Below, piece by piece: positions 1 to 13,700 of a DNA stretch of 64,000 bases. The notes under the pieces are model-generated. The model made no database searches. It was not told where the DNA came from and was given only the letters and a program-made list of their open reading frames with translations. The stretch is from contig JAEVLN010000055.1 of NCBI GenBank assembly GCA_018350325.1, positions 41,319-105,318 of the forward strand, in the 5' to 3' direction. The stretch is from Globodera rostochiensis (taxonomy: Eukaryota; Nematoda; Chromadorea; Rhabditida; Heteroderidae). Each line of letters begins with the position of its first letter. Positions within the stretch are counted from its first letter, which is position 1. A program made the translations under genes and the position numbers.

Positions 1-3000
1 TACGATCTCTATTTATCAACATTGTCTAAAAAGAGCCAATTTATGGCCTTTCAAATTTCCAAAAGCCCCTATTTTATGGGTCTAGGCACTAAAATTGATT
101 TTTTCAAATCAATATGACAGGAACATTTTTATAGAGATTGGTAAGTAATTTAAAGACATATTTCAAAAAATTGGACGGCCCGTGTTGTTGTTTTTTAATC
201 TCTGTCCAACCCGCCAATAAGATTACGTAATATTTAATAATAAATTCACTTTTAAAATAATTCACATCAAAAAAAAAGATAGGCATTGAAAATCTCGAGC
301 AAATCTCGTCGGGATTTTTTATGATTTTAAAATTTTTTGATCAGTTCTAAATCCCATTTTTAATTTAAACTTAGAAGTTATTTACATGCGTAAGAGAGGA
401 GCTATTAATAAAACATAATTTTTAAAATAAATTTGAAAAGCACATAAAAACAATAGAAATATAATTATATAAGCACAAACATAAATTTAAAAAGGTAAAA
501 AGAAGCTTAACCAAATTATAAATTAAACAATAAAAACCTCTACAAAAAACTTTAACTTACATAAATCTGCGCAATTACCAATATTATAAATCAGAAATCA
601 TCAATATTAAATATTACAAATTTTCCAAAAAATTTTTAAACGAAAACAAAAATTAATTTTTTTTAATTACAAATGAATACTCAAAATCAATAACAAATCA
701 TTGAAAATTTTAAAAAATCAATACAATTTTTAAATTTAAAAAAAATTAATTCAGAGGGGATTTGCCGCTAATCATCACACACGTGCTCGTCAGTCGTCGC
801 CTAAGAAAACAATACATATAAAATGAATTATCTGATTGGGCGGTTAAGTTAGCACGATCTGATGCGAAAGGCTGTCTAATTGTAAATGAAATTATTTCAC
901 TGCTATAAAACAAATATAATTTAAAAAATAAAAATCAACTTTAACAAATACTGAAGAAAGATTATTGAAGTGATTAAAATTCACAAAACCTTAACAAAAT
1001 TAATTGTACCTAAAGATTTATACCAAATTTAAGTCTATTATCTAAGGATATCGTTTTGCTTAATTTTTAATTTATTAACACAAAAAATATATAATATGCA
1101 ACAAACATCAAATGAGCAAAAATAAACAATGGTGACTTGCAAATTCTAGGCACAAAAGGGCTTAATACACATTTTGTTGTTAAAAAGGTTAGTGCATTGT
1201 CTAGATTTAAACCTGTAAAATCTTTGTAAAAATCATTTTATTTATTAAAGTTGCTGGAAAACTTGTCTATTTTAATCATATAAAATCAACAAACAAAAAT
1301 TTAAAAAAAAAGCATAACCTTAACCAAAAAAAAGTTAATATTTAAATAATACTAACGAAAACCAGAATTTAAGGTTGCTATTGCCTCGATCGGGAGTTAG
1401 GATGCGAGCATACTATGTGAGTTTTTTTGTCGAGAAAAAGCATTTAGAAAAACTGTGTTTTTGTTTTATTTAATAACCAGATACAAGGATTAAAGCAATA
1501 AATAAAAATTTAAATAATTAAACTTGCTTCTTCAATTGCAAAAAAAAAAATTTAAAAAAAATTTAAAATTTTTTATATCAACAAATTTTTTTATTAAAAT
1601 GGAACAACCGAAGAGAAATAATTTTTTTAATAACGCAGTTCCTATTATTATTATTATTATTTTTCCTTTTATTTCCCCAGCCAATTGCCAAACAAAAGGC
1701 TTCTTTAATTCAAGTAAAAATAAACAAGAATTTTCCAACAATAAATAAAACTCACCTGTAATTCGGACAATAATATTTTTATTGCTAAATATTTTAACAA
1801 TCTAACCATTTTACTACCCATAAATTTAAAAAAAACATAAAAATACTCACTTTAAAAAATTTGAACACTGATTCTTTAATAAATCTTATTTAAAATTCCA
1901 TTAACCGAGAAATGAATAGAGCAGTCATTTGCACATCTTTGCACTACGTGTATTAAACAGATATTTTTGAACATATCGTAGTTTGATGACTTTACTTCAA
2001 TTGTTAGATCACGAAGGCTTTAGGACCAGGGTGAAACCTGTCAAACCCAAAGTCACATCTGATGATTAGCATTATGACCGCCATATTCAAACACAACAGC
2101 AAAATCCTACGCAGGATTGCTTTTTTCAAAATCATTTGAAATTGCCTAATATATCGATTTATTATGGACAAATAGCGAAATATTGATTTACTCTCAAAAA
2201 TGCCAAAGTATTGATTATATTGACTAAAAAATCGATCTAATTCTAAATTTTTTGGATATGTATGCTATTTCCGGGCTTCTCTTGTCAAACCATGTTCGCA
2301 AAAAAAAATAGGTTAAAATTGAAAATACGATCTCTATTTATCAACATTGTCTAAAAAGAGCCAATTTATGGCCTTTCAAATTTCCAAAAGCCCCTATTTT
2401 ATGGGTCTAGGCACTAAAATTGATTTTTTCAAATCAATATGACAGGAACATTTTTATAGAGATTGGTAAGTAATTTAAAGACATATTTCAAAAAATTGGA
2501 CGGCCCGTGTTGTTGTTTTTTAATCTCTGTCCAACCCGCCAATAAGATTACGTAATATTTAATAATAAATTCACTTTTAAAATAATTCACATCAAAAAAA
2601 AAGATAGGCATTGAAAATCTCGAGCAAATCTCGTCGGGATTTTTTATGATTTTAAAATTTTTTGATCAGTTCTAAATCCCATTTTTAATTTAAACTTAGA
2701 AGTTATTTACATGCGTAAGAGAGGAGCTATTAATAAAACATAATTTTTAAAATAAATTTGAAAAGCACATAAAAACAATAGAAATATAATTATATAAGCA
2801 CAAACATAAATTTAAAAAGGTAAAAAGAAGCTTAACCAAATTATAAATTAAACAATAAAAACCTCTACAAAAAACTTTAACTTACATAAATCTGCGCAAT
2901 TACCAATATTATAAATCAGAAATCATCAATATTAAATATTACAAATTTTCCAAAAAATTTTTAAACGAAAACAAAAATTAATTTTTTTTAATTACAAATG

Positions 3001-5097
3001 AATACTCAAAATCAATAACAAATCATTGAAAATTTTAAAAAATCAATACAATTTTTAAATTTAAAAAAAATTAATTCAGAGGGGATTTGCCGCTAATCAT
3101 CACACACGTGCTCGTCAGTCGTCGCCTAAGAAAACAATACATATAAAATGAATTATCTGATTGGGCGGTTAAGTTAGCACGATCTGATGCGAAAGGCTGT
3201 CTAATTGTAAATGAAATTATTTCACTGCTATAAAACAAATATAATTTAAAAAATAAAAATCAACTTTAACAAATACTGAAGAAAGATTATTGAAGTGATT
3301 AAAATTCACAAAACCTTAACAAAATTAATTGTACCTAAAGATTTATACCAAATTTAAGTCTATTATCTAAGGATATCGTTTTGCTTAATTTTTAATTTAT
3401 TAACACAAAAAATATATAATATGCAACAAACATCAAATGAGCAAAAATAAACAATGGTGACTTGCAAATTCTAGGCACAAAAGGGCTTAATACACATTTT
3501 GTTGTTAAAAAGGTTAGTGCATTGTCTAGATTTAAACCTGTAAAATCTTTGTAAAAATCATTTTATTTATTAAAGTTGCTGGAAAACTTGTCTATTTTAA
3601 TCATATAAAATCAACAAACAAAAATTTAAAAAAAAAGCATAACCTTAACCAAAAAAAAGTTAATATTTAAATAATACTAACGAAAACCAGAATTTAAGGT
3701 TGCTATTGCCTCGATCGGGAGTTAGGATGCGAGCATACTATGTGAGTTTTTTTGTCGAGAAAAAGCATTTAGAAAAACTGTGTTTTTGTTTTATTTAATA
3801 ACCAGATACAAGGATTAAAGCAATAAATAAAAATTTAAATAATTAAACTTGCTTCTTCAATTGCAAAAAAAAAAATTTAAAAAAAATTTAAAATTTTTTA
3901 TATCAACAAATTTTTTTATTAAAATGGAACAACCGAAGAGAAATAATTTTTTTAATAACGCAGTTCCTATTATTATTATTATTATTTTTCCTTTTATTTC
4001 CCCAGCCAATTGCCAAACAAAAGGCTTCTTTAATTCAAGTAAAAATAAACAAGAATTTTCCAACAATAAATAAAACTCACCTGTAATTCGGACAATAATA
4101 TTTTTATTGCTAAATATTTTAACAATCTAACCATTTTACTACCCATAAATTTAAAAAAAACATAAAAATACTCACTTTAAAAAATTTGAACACTGATTCT
4201 TTAATAAATCTTATTTAAAATTCCATTAACCGAGAAATGAATAGAGCAGTCATTTGCACATCTTTGCACTACGTGTATTAAACAGATATTTTTGAACATA
4301 TCGTAGTTTGATGACTTTACTTCAATTGTTAGATCACGAAGGCTTTAGGACCAGGGTGAAACCTGTCAAACCCAAAGTCACATCTGATGATTAGCATTAT
4401 GACCGCCATATTCAAACACAACAGCAAAATCCTACGCAGGATTGCTTTTTTCAAAATCATTTGAAATTGCCTAATATATCGATTTATTATGGACAAATAG
4501 CGAAATATTGATTTACTCTCAAAAATGCCAAAGTATTGATTATATTGACTAAAAAATCGATCTAATTCTAAATTTTTTGGATATGTATGCTATTTCCGGG
4601 CTTCTCTTGTCAAACCATGTTCGCAAAAAAAAATAGGTTAAAATTGAAAATACGATCTCTATTTATCAACATTGTCTAAAAAGAGCCAATTTATGGCCTT
4701 TCAAATTTCCAAAAGCCCCTATTTTATGGGTCTAGGCACTAAAATTGATTTTTTCAAATCAATATGACAGGAACATTTTTATAGAGATTGGTAAGTAATT
4801 TAAAGACATATTTCAAAAAATTGGACGGCCCGTGTTGTTGTTTTTTAATCTCTGTCCAACCCGCCAATAAGATTACGTAATATTTAATAATAAATTCACT
4901 TTTAAAATAATTCACATCAAAAAAAAAGATAGGCATTGAAAATCTCGAGCAAATCTCGTCGGGATTTTTTATGATTTTAAAATTTTTTGATCAGTTCTAA
5001 ATCCCATTTTTAATTTAAACTTAGAAGTTATTTACATGCGTAAGAGAGGAGCTATTAATAAAACATAATTTTTAAAATAAATTTGAAAAGCACATAA
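1..5097. repeat. Tandem array of a 2325-bp unit, about 2.2 copies
   Basis: The string tacgatctctatttatcaac occurs at 1, 2326 and 4651, an exact period of 2325 bp. Wherever I compared units 1 and 2 (starts, middles, ends) they were identical. The third copy is cut off at about 5097, after ...gaaaagcacataa, where the sequence changes to ttttctaaaaag. The array begins at the window edge, so more copies may lie outside. Small open frames of 60-74 codons recur at the same place in each unit, but they are low-complexity A/T-driven frames and I do not call them genes. Parts of the unit (about 985-1865) recur in diverged form at 56300-56770. It could be a satellite, a tandemly duplicated mobile element, or an assembly duplication; the perfect identity means it is recent or artefactual. 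Confidence 0.95.
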
Positions 5098-6680
5098 TTT
5101 TTCTAAAAAGAAATTATTGTTTTACATAAAAAATTGATTTTTTGTTTTAATAAAAGTCTAACTCGGTTAAAATTAAAAATACCGTAAGAATAACATTAAA
5201 CTCTCCAAATGCAATATTAATAATTTGAGTAATAATTTTATTTGGAAGCAAATTATTTTATTTTTCTAGCCGCATGATATGGCAAAATAAGAAAATATTG
5301 GTCGTGTTTTCCACTTGCCTTTTTCTTTACACGCTTTGTCATTTAAATTAACAGTTAAAATATACCAAAACATTACACAATTAATATATAAAAAATACGA
5401 CAACAAAAGAAACGACAAAATCTCGTCAACAAAAAACGACAGAAGCGTCACGGTTCCATTTGAAAGTGGAACATGGCTGAGCGTCTGCTGGGCCTTGGAT
5501 TATCTAGCACCTCACTCGTCATAAAACAGCGATTTCATACTAATATAAGTTAATGCTTCCCGACATGGCTTTATTTAAATATAACAATAAGTATTGTTTT
5601 TAATTTAAAAGGCAAATTAATCCTTATAAACAAAATTTTAAATGATTACAAATATAACAAATAATACAAGGTGTCTAATTTTTTATAACAATAAACCTTT
5701 TTCTTAAAATTAATTAATAGATTTTTGAATTATTTACAAGAAATAATATTGTCTATTAAAAAATCTTCTTTAGTAAAGTATTAATAAGTAGTCCAGCTTA
5801 AAAACAAAAAATAAAACATAATTAATAAATCATGTATGAAATTTAATAATAAACAACATAATTATTAATCATCTCAAACGCAGGCAAGAGCGTCTTATGG
5901 GGTAACGAGTTTGTTTGGTGTCATGATACCAAATCGAAAGCAGACAAATTGCTTATTTATTTAAAACAAATAATAATCAATATTCGGCAAAAAGTTAATA
6001 TTTATTGTTACATATTAAGTGACGTTGGGAAAAAAATGAGTAATGATGATGTGCAACAAATACAATAGAATCCTAAAATAATACCATGCGAATTTTATTG
6101 TTATCGTGATTTAAAATTTTACAAAACTATCGTTGAAAAATAATTAATATTTTAAAAAGTCACAACAGTTTAAATTTAACAAATGAGAGCATCTTAAATC
6201 ATTTTACAAAAATGATAATATACAACGAAGAGGGCGTAAAGAATTGCGCAATGCGCATCCAACAAAAGATTAATGGCATTGATTTGAAAAAAACTTAAAA
6301 TTTAAAACAATTCAACCCGCTAATAAACAAATTAAATTTATCTTAATTTACTTCAAGGCCAGAAGGATGCCCAATTTAAAAATCGACTCCGTATATGCTT
6401 ACCTAAAAAATAGATGCAAATTATAACTGAAACGATAGTAACAAATGACAAAAAATAATTATAAAAAATTATAAAATCAGCATTAATATTTAAATCAAAC
6501 CAAGAAATTAAATCAATAAAGTTTGCATCAAAGAAACGTTAATTAAATTGATTTTTTCAAAAGGATTTCGAAACTATTTAAGTTATTAAAATGTAAACTG
6601 TCATATTACATATTTATAATCTGAAGCTTGCTAGACCCCCGGAGCTTTCCATAATGGCTTACCAAAATTGACAAATTTAA
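5098..6680 (+). repeat. Dispersed repeat copy A, abutting the tandem array
   Basis: This segment matches 57200-58520 in the same orientation, with small indels. Shared landmarks include gccgcatgatatggcaaaat, tattcggcaaaaagttaata, acaacgaagagggcgtaaag and ttccataatggcttaccaaa near the end. Parts also match 32780-33060 (direct) and 51480-51770 (inverted). The junction with the truncated third tandem unit lies at 5097/5098. The 57-kb copy carries a tandem-unit-like segment (57145-57200) directly in front, so tandem unit and this segment were probably one element. No transposase or reverse transcriptase motif is visible, so its class is unknown. Confidence 0.85.
5473..5553 (+). CDS. Possible small ORF, 26 codons
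   Basis: A locally G+C-richer patch opens with ATG GCT GAG CGT CTG and encodes MAERLLGLGLSSTSLVIKQ followed by a few more residues to TAA. It lies inside a dispersed repeat and overlaps another open frame ending in LAPHSS. No domain or splice border supports it. It may be chance coding potential or a fragment of a repeat-borne gene. Confidence 0.1.
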   Translation: MAERLLGLGLSSTSLVIKQRFHTNIS

Positions 6681-9560
6681 CCCCACCGCAAGTTTTTTAA
6701 AATCTTTTCTATTCCCGGATAATCGGCAATCATTAAGAATTGCGGTCCCAATGAAAAAAAAAATTTTTTTAATTTTAAATGCATGTTTCTAGGGTAAAGT
6801 ATGCGTAGAACACGAATCGGAGCTTGGATTTGGCTTATGTAAATCCCAACCCCGAATCTAACAATTGGTCGAAAACATTACATTTTCAAACAAAATTGTT
6901 TTTAAAGTCGTTAAAAAGATATTTCTTGAAGTTTTCGGCGTTGTAGATTCGAATCTGACTCTACTTCGATCAAAGTTCGAACACCGGATCCAAATTTAAC
7001 AATTTCAGTATAAAAAATCACGGATATGCTTAACAATTTATTCAAAGTTCTTATATAATCATGCAACTCAAAATATTTAACGAATTATTCAACATTTTAA
7101 CTAATGGTATTGTGTAAGTTTATAAAAAACCTAATAAAAACAAATTTATTATAAACAAAACATTTTAATTGTAAATTTATAAATCAAATTAATTAATAAG
7201 GTGTAATATACTTATAACATTCTAATCTTTTTTTTAAATTCAGTAACACCTGTGGCTATTTTGGTGCAAATAAGGATATAGACAAAACTTAAATAAATGA
7301 AAAATATATATTACTTATTTTAATTCATTTGTATTGTATAAATCTGTGGCATATGCCATTATATTACTTTAAATAATAAATTTTTGATAGAAATCAATTT
7401 TGAAAAAAGCAAAATGGGAAATTAAATAACAAAATATACAGTCAAATAAATAAAAATTTATTTTAAATAAGAAAGATACTTTTAAAATGCAGATTCTATT
7501 AGGGAGAAAAGTTATTTCGTAAAAAATAAAAAGAAAACCTGATTAATCAAATAATGATGACACTCATCAAAATAAAATATAATTAACAACGAGATGAAGT
7601 AAAATTGCATTTTCTTTGCATAAAATTCATAAAAATTTTAAAACAAAATGACGTAAAATTACTATAATTTAAATAATAAACAATCTCAATCTCAAGGCAA
7701 CTAGACTTTTGTCGAAGTTTGTAACAAGGCACCTTCTGGCCAAAGCTCGATCGTCCGACAAAGAATGTTCACCCATTTAAATTTATTATTAGAAAGTGTT
7801 GAAAAAAAGTTTTCAGCCTTTCTATATTAAAAATGTAATTATCAAAAATAAAAGGGTTGAAAAATTTTAAAATTAATGGGCACATCCAAGAAGTAATAAA
7901 GAGACTTTTATAGATTTATTAAAAATATAATTATTAGCATTTTTCAACAATACAAATTTAATGCAGATTTCGACAGTCAACTGAACTTGTTTCAAAGCAT
8001 ACGAATTTGTCACGAGCATAAGGTTACGCAGTCAAACGAGTGAAATAACCATTAATATTTTACAATTATTTCTTAATATAAATTTAAACAAATAAATCTG
8101 GTGATCAAAGCCGAGTTCAAGTGCGCGATTTAGCCTAAAGGCTTATTAAGTTAAAAGTCAAAGCCTAAGATAATTTTACATTGAAAGGGAAACGGTTCCA
8201 CAAGACATATCAGTTCAAGAACTGGGAAAAGGGCATTAAACCAAAAAACAGCTACTAAATAAATTTATAATGAATTTGCAGTAAAGATAGTTTATTTAAT
8301 TTAAAATCAACATATAAATTAATAAAATGTGCTAAAATATATTGTCAATAAATGTGTTTATTTAATTTTATTGCAAAATATAAATTTTAAACATATAGTA
8401 ATTAAGGATACAATAAATAATAATTAGAATTTACTTATTGAAAATGCTGAGGAAATAGGCATCATTTTATGATATAAAGCGGCGGTTAAAATTTTATTAA
8501 AGACTTGTAGTTTTTTACATTATCATTAATCTTAGTTATTTTATTTTGATGTTTGAGTATTTATAAATCATTCATAGAACTTTTATTTTATATTTTTGTT
8601 GTGACTAGATAAATGCCTAAATCTGCGCAATTCACTTTCTTATATAGTTAAATATATAGGGCTCAAATTTTAGATATTTAGCTATTTTAACATTCATGTT
8701 CAAAATGCGGTTAAAATCAACTTTAGATATGCTTTGATTATAGTTGAAATTGTTTTTGAATGTTGAATGAAATTTAAATTCACTTTATTTCAAATTGAGA
8801 TTGCTAACAGTTAAATTTACGCCTTTAGAATGGGAAAACAATAATCTCATGCCGTCAGTCATAAAATCTAACTATTATCAAACAGTTGGTTATGGCATAA
8901 AAATAAAAATAAAATATTTTATAAATAATTTTAATATTAAACGTCCAAAGGAAAATTAAATAAAAAAGACATCAAGTTTGCTAATTTGCGGTTTTCTAAA
9001 AAACAAAGCAAGAAATACATTCAGTTAGATTGATACTTCAGAATGGAAAAATTAACCACTACATTTATGAACAATAAAATTTTTATTAAAAATCAAATAT
9101 ATCTATAATGAACTAAGCATAAAAAATCAAATTAAATAAACTTTGTAAAATTAAAATGCGTAGCTACCGGGGGGTTCCAAAAAGTTTTTTTAGTTGCGCG
9201 CTCAGCTTATCAAACATGCTGTATGTAATATTCGTTATTTATTAAGGCCAATGTTTTGCATTATCATCTACAATTCCTCGAAAATAGAGAAACATTCTCT
9301 CACAATTTAAAATTTTTTTTAATAATTTGGTTGCAACAAATAATTTAAGAAGTACACATAAATTCAATTACTGTCTAATTATTCTATACAAAGTTCATTT
9401 TTTTTTTATCAATATTTCTAATTTAAAAACTTTTAAAATATAAAAAATTCGATATAAACATTAAATTATGAATATATTGAAATTTCAAAAATTGTATCTA
9501 TAAATAAAACCGCACTAGGACAACGAATAGCGGAATTGTAAAAAGCAGCAGAACTAGAGT
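6681..9560. other. A+T-rich intergenic or repeat-derived DNA
   Basis: No gene is supported here. A locally G+C-richer patch at 6790-7000 contains the 12-bp palindrome agattcgaatct near 6945, with gttcgaac close by at 6975. A stretch around 8590-8720 resembles 59950-60040 (shared ctgcg, ttatatagttaaatatata, and an attttaacatt/attttaaaattt-atgttca block), so it belongs to another dispersed family. Confidence 0.5.
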
Positions 9561-10202
9561 TTTTCTCAAGTAGGATGGGCTAAACTAGCGACATGGACGA
9601 CCTTAACAACACTTTTTTCTTTTGTTTTTTGAAGTGTTGTTTTTTCAATCCAGCTAAACGGTAACCATCAATTTTACCACTTTGTTGTCCGAATCGTGGG
9701 ACGCCATAATTAAATTGTTTATAAAGACAAATTATATTAACTTTCACATATAATTTATTTTTAAAATGTAACTGCGTCACTCGCGCACGTATTTTGACTT
9801 ATTAGTATAAATATATTTTATTGGTATTTATTTTAAGAAACAATTAATTTTTAATTGGATATTAATTTAGCAAAAATACCGTCTACCGGTAAACTGATTA
9901 TGGCATACATTGCTATTGATAAGCTTTATTTGTTTTAGTAAATTAAATAATTAAATCAATTTCTTTGTTTTTTTAAAATATTTTGTTTAATTATTACTTA
10001 ATTGTTTTAATCTCAATTTTAAATTATTTTGCGACAATGAAATTTAAGACAAAATCGCACAATTTTTTATTCAGTTTCCCATAATTCAAACATTTTTTTA
10101 ATATTTTTATTTATTTGCTGACATTTTTTGATAAGTATTGTCACTTTTGTTATTTTATTTAGTATTTTTAATTATTTTATAGATTTTTAACTTTGTTTTT
10201 AA

Positions 10203-10328
10203 ATTGAGATTTACCTTCACTTTAAATTTACCTCAAAACCAGCCCCGGCGGGATCTAAGACTGGGTACCTCTCTCGTAAAGACGGACGAACTTTCAATTC
10301 AAGACAAAAACCACAATTTGATAATTAA
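10203..10328 (+). CDS. Exon-like open frame, unknown protein
   Basis: A 41-codon open frame follows a TAA and ends at TAA 10326-10328. Its G+C-richer core encodes SKPAPAGSKTGYLSRKDGRT with varied, non-A/T-driven codons. There is no ATG at its start, so if real it would be a terminal exon, but no clear splice acceptor is visible upstream. An overlapping frame in the same patch is also open, which weakens the case. I recognise no family. Confidence 0.2.
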   Translation: MEIYLHFKFTSKPAPAGSKTGYLSRKDGRTFNSRQKPQFDN

Positions 10329-11465
10329 TTATCGTTTTAACGCAGTTTTTGCTATTATTTGTTTTTGTTGGATATTACGTTATATTTTTATATTGTTCAA
10401 CTAATACTTCTTTATATAATTGTTCGCCTTTGAAACTTTGGAACTGCATAAAGTTAAGAGTATATTAGTAATCTTTTTAAATTACTGTAGATTTTAATTA
10501 AATCTTTAATTTTAATTTATTAAATAATTTATTGTTATTTTGAGTTCCTTTATCGCACGAGTTTGGTTGTCTATTTTTTAAAATGACTTTTTAAGAAATA
10601 TAATTATTTTACCTTTAAAAACCGTGAACATTTATAATCGGAATTTTACATTTGTAGCAAGTATTTTCGTCTCTAAGTCGAGTGATGGTGTTCATTCACC
10701 AGCAGATCAGATATCATTGTAAAAATTAATGAGTTGTAGTTGTTGCGTAGGTTGTATTAAAACATTTTAAGCCTTTTTATCGGTTTATTTTCTTATGTAT
10801 CTTTACATAAATATTAAATCATAATTTTTTAATTATACAAATAGCGACATTTATTATAAAGTTTGCTCATTCTGAGATTACATTAATCATTAATTCATTT
10901 ATACGCGTAACAATTTAACGTTTTATAATTATACGCCGTTAAATTTAACCCCATGTGACCTCTCAAACCCGTTTCTTTAATTTTGTTGTTGAACGCCGTA
11001 ACTTTTGCATTAAAATATTGTTTTATAATATAAATAATTATTAGAGATTCCCATTTTAGCAAAAACAAAAAATTATAAGGCGTAAAACGACTAGGTATAA
11101 AATTATTTAATTAATATTTATATTTTGAAGTATAAAATTAGTTAACAAACTTTGGGTTATTTATGTAAATTTAAAAATATATATTCATTTAAAGGCATTA
11201 ATTCGAAACAATGCAAATTGAGTATTTTGTTATCATATTAAAATTAAGATTTTAATTTTTTTTTAAATGATTTTTAAGGTAAAAAATAGTTTTTGCTTTA
11301 TTTTTAAAGTTGCTCATGAAGTCAAAAAATTTTAATTTGTAATTTATTGCTGTTGGGCTCGGTTGAAATCAATGCTTAGGCTCCTATTAAAGTGCATTTT
11401 CCATATTTTCATATAAATTTATATTTAAATAATTAATATGGATTACAAAAAATGGCTAAACACTA

Positions 11466-12496
11466 GAGACCGGACTTGAGCTTCGAGCGAGACTCGAGAC
11501 GAGATTCTCGAAAAAATCTCGGATCTCGAAAAATCTCGTGAAGCTCATTTTAGTCGAGACGAGATGTCGAGACGAGATTCTCGAAAAATCTCGGATCTCG
11601 AAAAATCTCGTGAAGCTCATTTTAGTCGAGACGAGATGCCGAGACGAGATTCTCGAAAAATCTCGGATCTCGAAAAATCTCGACCCGGAACAGTCGCTCT
11701 CGAAAAATCTCGAGCGGAACAGTCGAGATTCGAGATTTTTGATGAAAATATAATTTTTTTTTCAAAATTCTCCAAACTCCACCTAATTTTGTACGGGTAA
11801 AAAGGGAGCAGCACTTAGAAGCATGTCTCAAAATTTGGTCACGAAATATAAGTGTTAGCCTATGTTTACACCTCCGATTTTGAAAAAAAAATTCCTAAAA
11901 AAAAATTTCTTTAGCACTTTCCTTTTTCTGTGTTTGAATCTTAATAGTTATGCAAACGCCACAACAGGTAAAAATTTCAGCTCGACAAATTCAATATAAG
12001 TGGACAAAAAGTCAAAAAATAGGGTGGCCTTATACTTTTGTTACACACTGTAGTGGGTGGGGTATAAAAAAGCCGGTAAGAAAAAAGTTAGAATTTTTTA
12101 AACATTTTTTTAAGAAATTTTTCAAATTGAGAATTTTTATTCACTGGGAGTGAGAGAAGGTTCGGCGGTGCCGATAGGCGCCGCCGAGAACATTTTGAAT
12201 TTTTAACTCAATTTGTTAAGAGATTTGCAGCAAAATGGAGTATGTCCGGCTGTGCCGACAGGCGCCGCCTTTGGCAATCTTTGTTAAGAAAAGCACTGTT
12301 TTTATGAAAAATTTTTGGAGTCGAGATCGAGAATCTCGAGCTTCTTTCGAGCGAGACTCGAGACGAGATTCTCGAAAAAATCGAAAAATCTCGAAAATTC
12401 AGTTTTATTCGAGAGGAGATGTCGAGACGAGATTTCTCGAGAATCTCGTCGAGATTTTTCGAGATTTCGAGACGAGATCTCGTCTCGACCGGTCTC
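11466..12496. mobile_element. MITE-like element with GAGACCGG termini and TCGAGACGAG internal repeats
   Basis: The left end reads TA-GAGACCGG and the right end CCGGTCTC-TA. These are perfect 8-bp terminal inverted repeats flanked by TA on both sides, compatible with a TA target duplication as used by Tc1/mariner-type transposases. Both ends are packed with variants of TCGAGACGAGATTCTCGAAA. On the left a 72-bp block starting tcgtgaagctcattttagtc is tandemly duplicated (11536 and 11608). On the right a second cluster runs 12318-12490. The middle holds a GGCGGTGCCGATAGGCGCC-type motif twice (about 12164 and 12246). No transposase is encoded; the short open frames inside follow from the repeat period being divisible by three. 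Confidence 0.7.
11480..11745. repeat. Left internal repeat cluster (TCGAGACGAGAT type)
   Basis: Degenerate tandem copies of tcgagacgagattctcgaaa alternate with atctcggatctcgaaaaatc, including an exact 72-bp direct duplication. The motif is quasi-palindromic (CTCGA, TCTCGA), so each strand can form many small hairpins. A smaller, rearranged cluster lies at 12318-12490. Confidence 0.85.
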
Positions 12497-12764
12497 TAAT
12501 ACATACTCTAAAACAAGTACAATTTTATTGAAGATGCAAGGAAGAGGAAGGAAGATATTAAAGAGCTACAAAGAAAATCTTCTTTGAGAGTTTGGAGAGA
12601 TTAGACAGATCCCTTTTATAGTCTGAATAATTTATTAAAAAGTTAAAATTATAAAAAAACAATATCTTAAATTGTTTTCTAAATAATAAAAATAATGAAC
12701 TAACTTTTTTGAAAATGATATAAAAAAAAAAAACAGATAAAGATAATTACTTCTTCATTATATA

Positions 12765-13700
12765 AAAATTTATAAAGACAACACAATTTTGCTAAATAAA
12801 TATGTAATCAATTACATTGACCTTAAAACTATCATAATCAACTATAATTATAAACTAAATAAATGTTTTACAAATTAAAATTGTACAAAATATGATACAA
12901 TTTTCTAAATCTGAACAAAAACTAATATTTTGTTATAAATTTAAATCTAATTTATTTGTCACACATTATATTTAACATTTTATGTTAACATTTATTTCCA
13001 ATTTTATTTCTTGTCATTACTATTAAATTACAGTTCTGACGAAATACATTTTTTTCTTTCTTTTTACAAATTTTAAAACTTAATATTATGTTATAAATTC
13101 ATTTTATTAAAAGATACTTGCAATAATTTTATTTATCATTAAACTGATGTTTAATTGTCTTAAATTATCTAAGATTTAATTCATAATAACAACATATATA
13201 CATTCAGTTTATTTGATATGTGCTCAAAAGATTTCTATACGCATTTATTGCATTTATTTTTTTTATCCATGTACTAACAATTTATTTTGCAATTCCTTCC
13301 AGAATTTATTTTCTTATCCATCCAAAGAAAAATAATCGATTCAATTACTTAGCATTTTTAGGTAAAATTTTTGTTTAAATAAATTTTAAGAACAGACCGC
13401 ACCATATACGGGCTGAGGACTATATTTAATGAATTCGTATTTTATAACTTTTCTCAATAATGTTTTTAAGTTGTTGTTTACACACATTTTTATTTTCATA
13501 ACCATTATAACTTACAAATTGTATTTAAGTTCTTTAAAAAAAATTTGTATTCACTTTTATTATATTTATTAGATTTATTATACATTCTTGGTGAAGCGAT
13601 TGAATTTTTCGTGGATTATTGGTTCGTTGATTTTTTTTGTCTTTGTTTTTGTTAAATTTGTTTTCAAAAGTGTGTTTATCTTAAAGTATTCTTTACGCGT
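12765..13700 (+). repeat. Direct repeat pair R3, copy 1
   Basis: It matches 18570-20060 almost base for base in blocks: a start at aaaaatttataaagacaaca, a middle with gatatgtgctcaaaagattt, and an end with ggtgaagcgattgaattttt. Copy 1 lacks two segments present in copy 2, about 430 bp (18735-19165) and about 120 bp (19620-19740). I see no coding capacity. Confidence 0.9.

Noticed and set aside
1524..1748. 74-codon frame repeated in each tandem unit, with a run of isoleucines
   Set aside because: It is dominated by A/T homopolymer translation (K, N, F, I runs), an opposite-strand frame is equally open, and the repeat arrangement alone explains its recurrence.
11538..11831. Overlapping frames with repeated DEILEKSRISKN-type peptides
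   Set aside because: They are translations of the TCGAGACGAG repeat, whose 72-bp period is divisible by three, so all frames stay open; no gene is implied.
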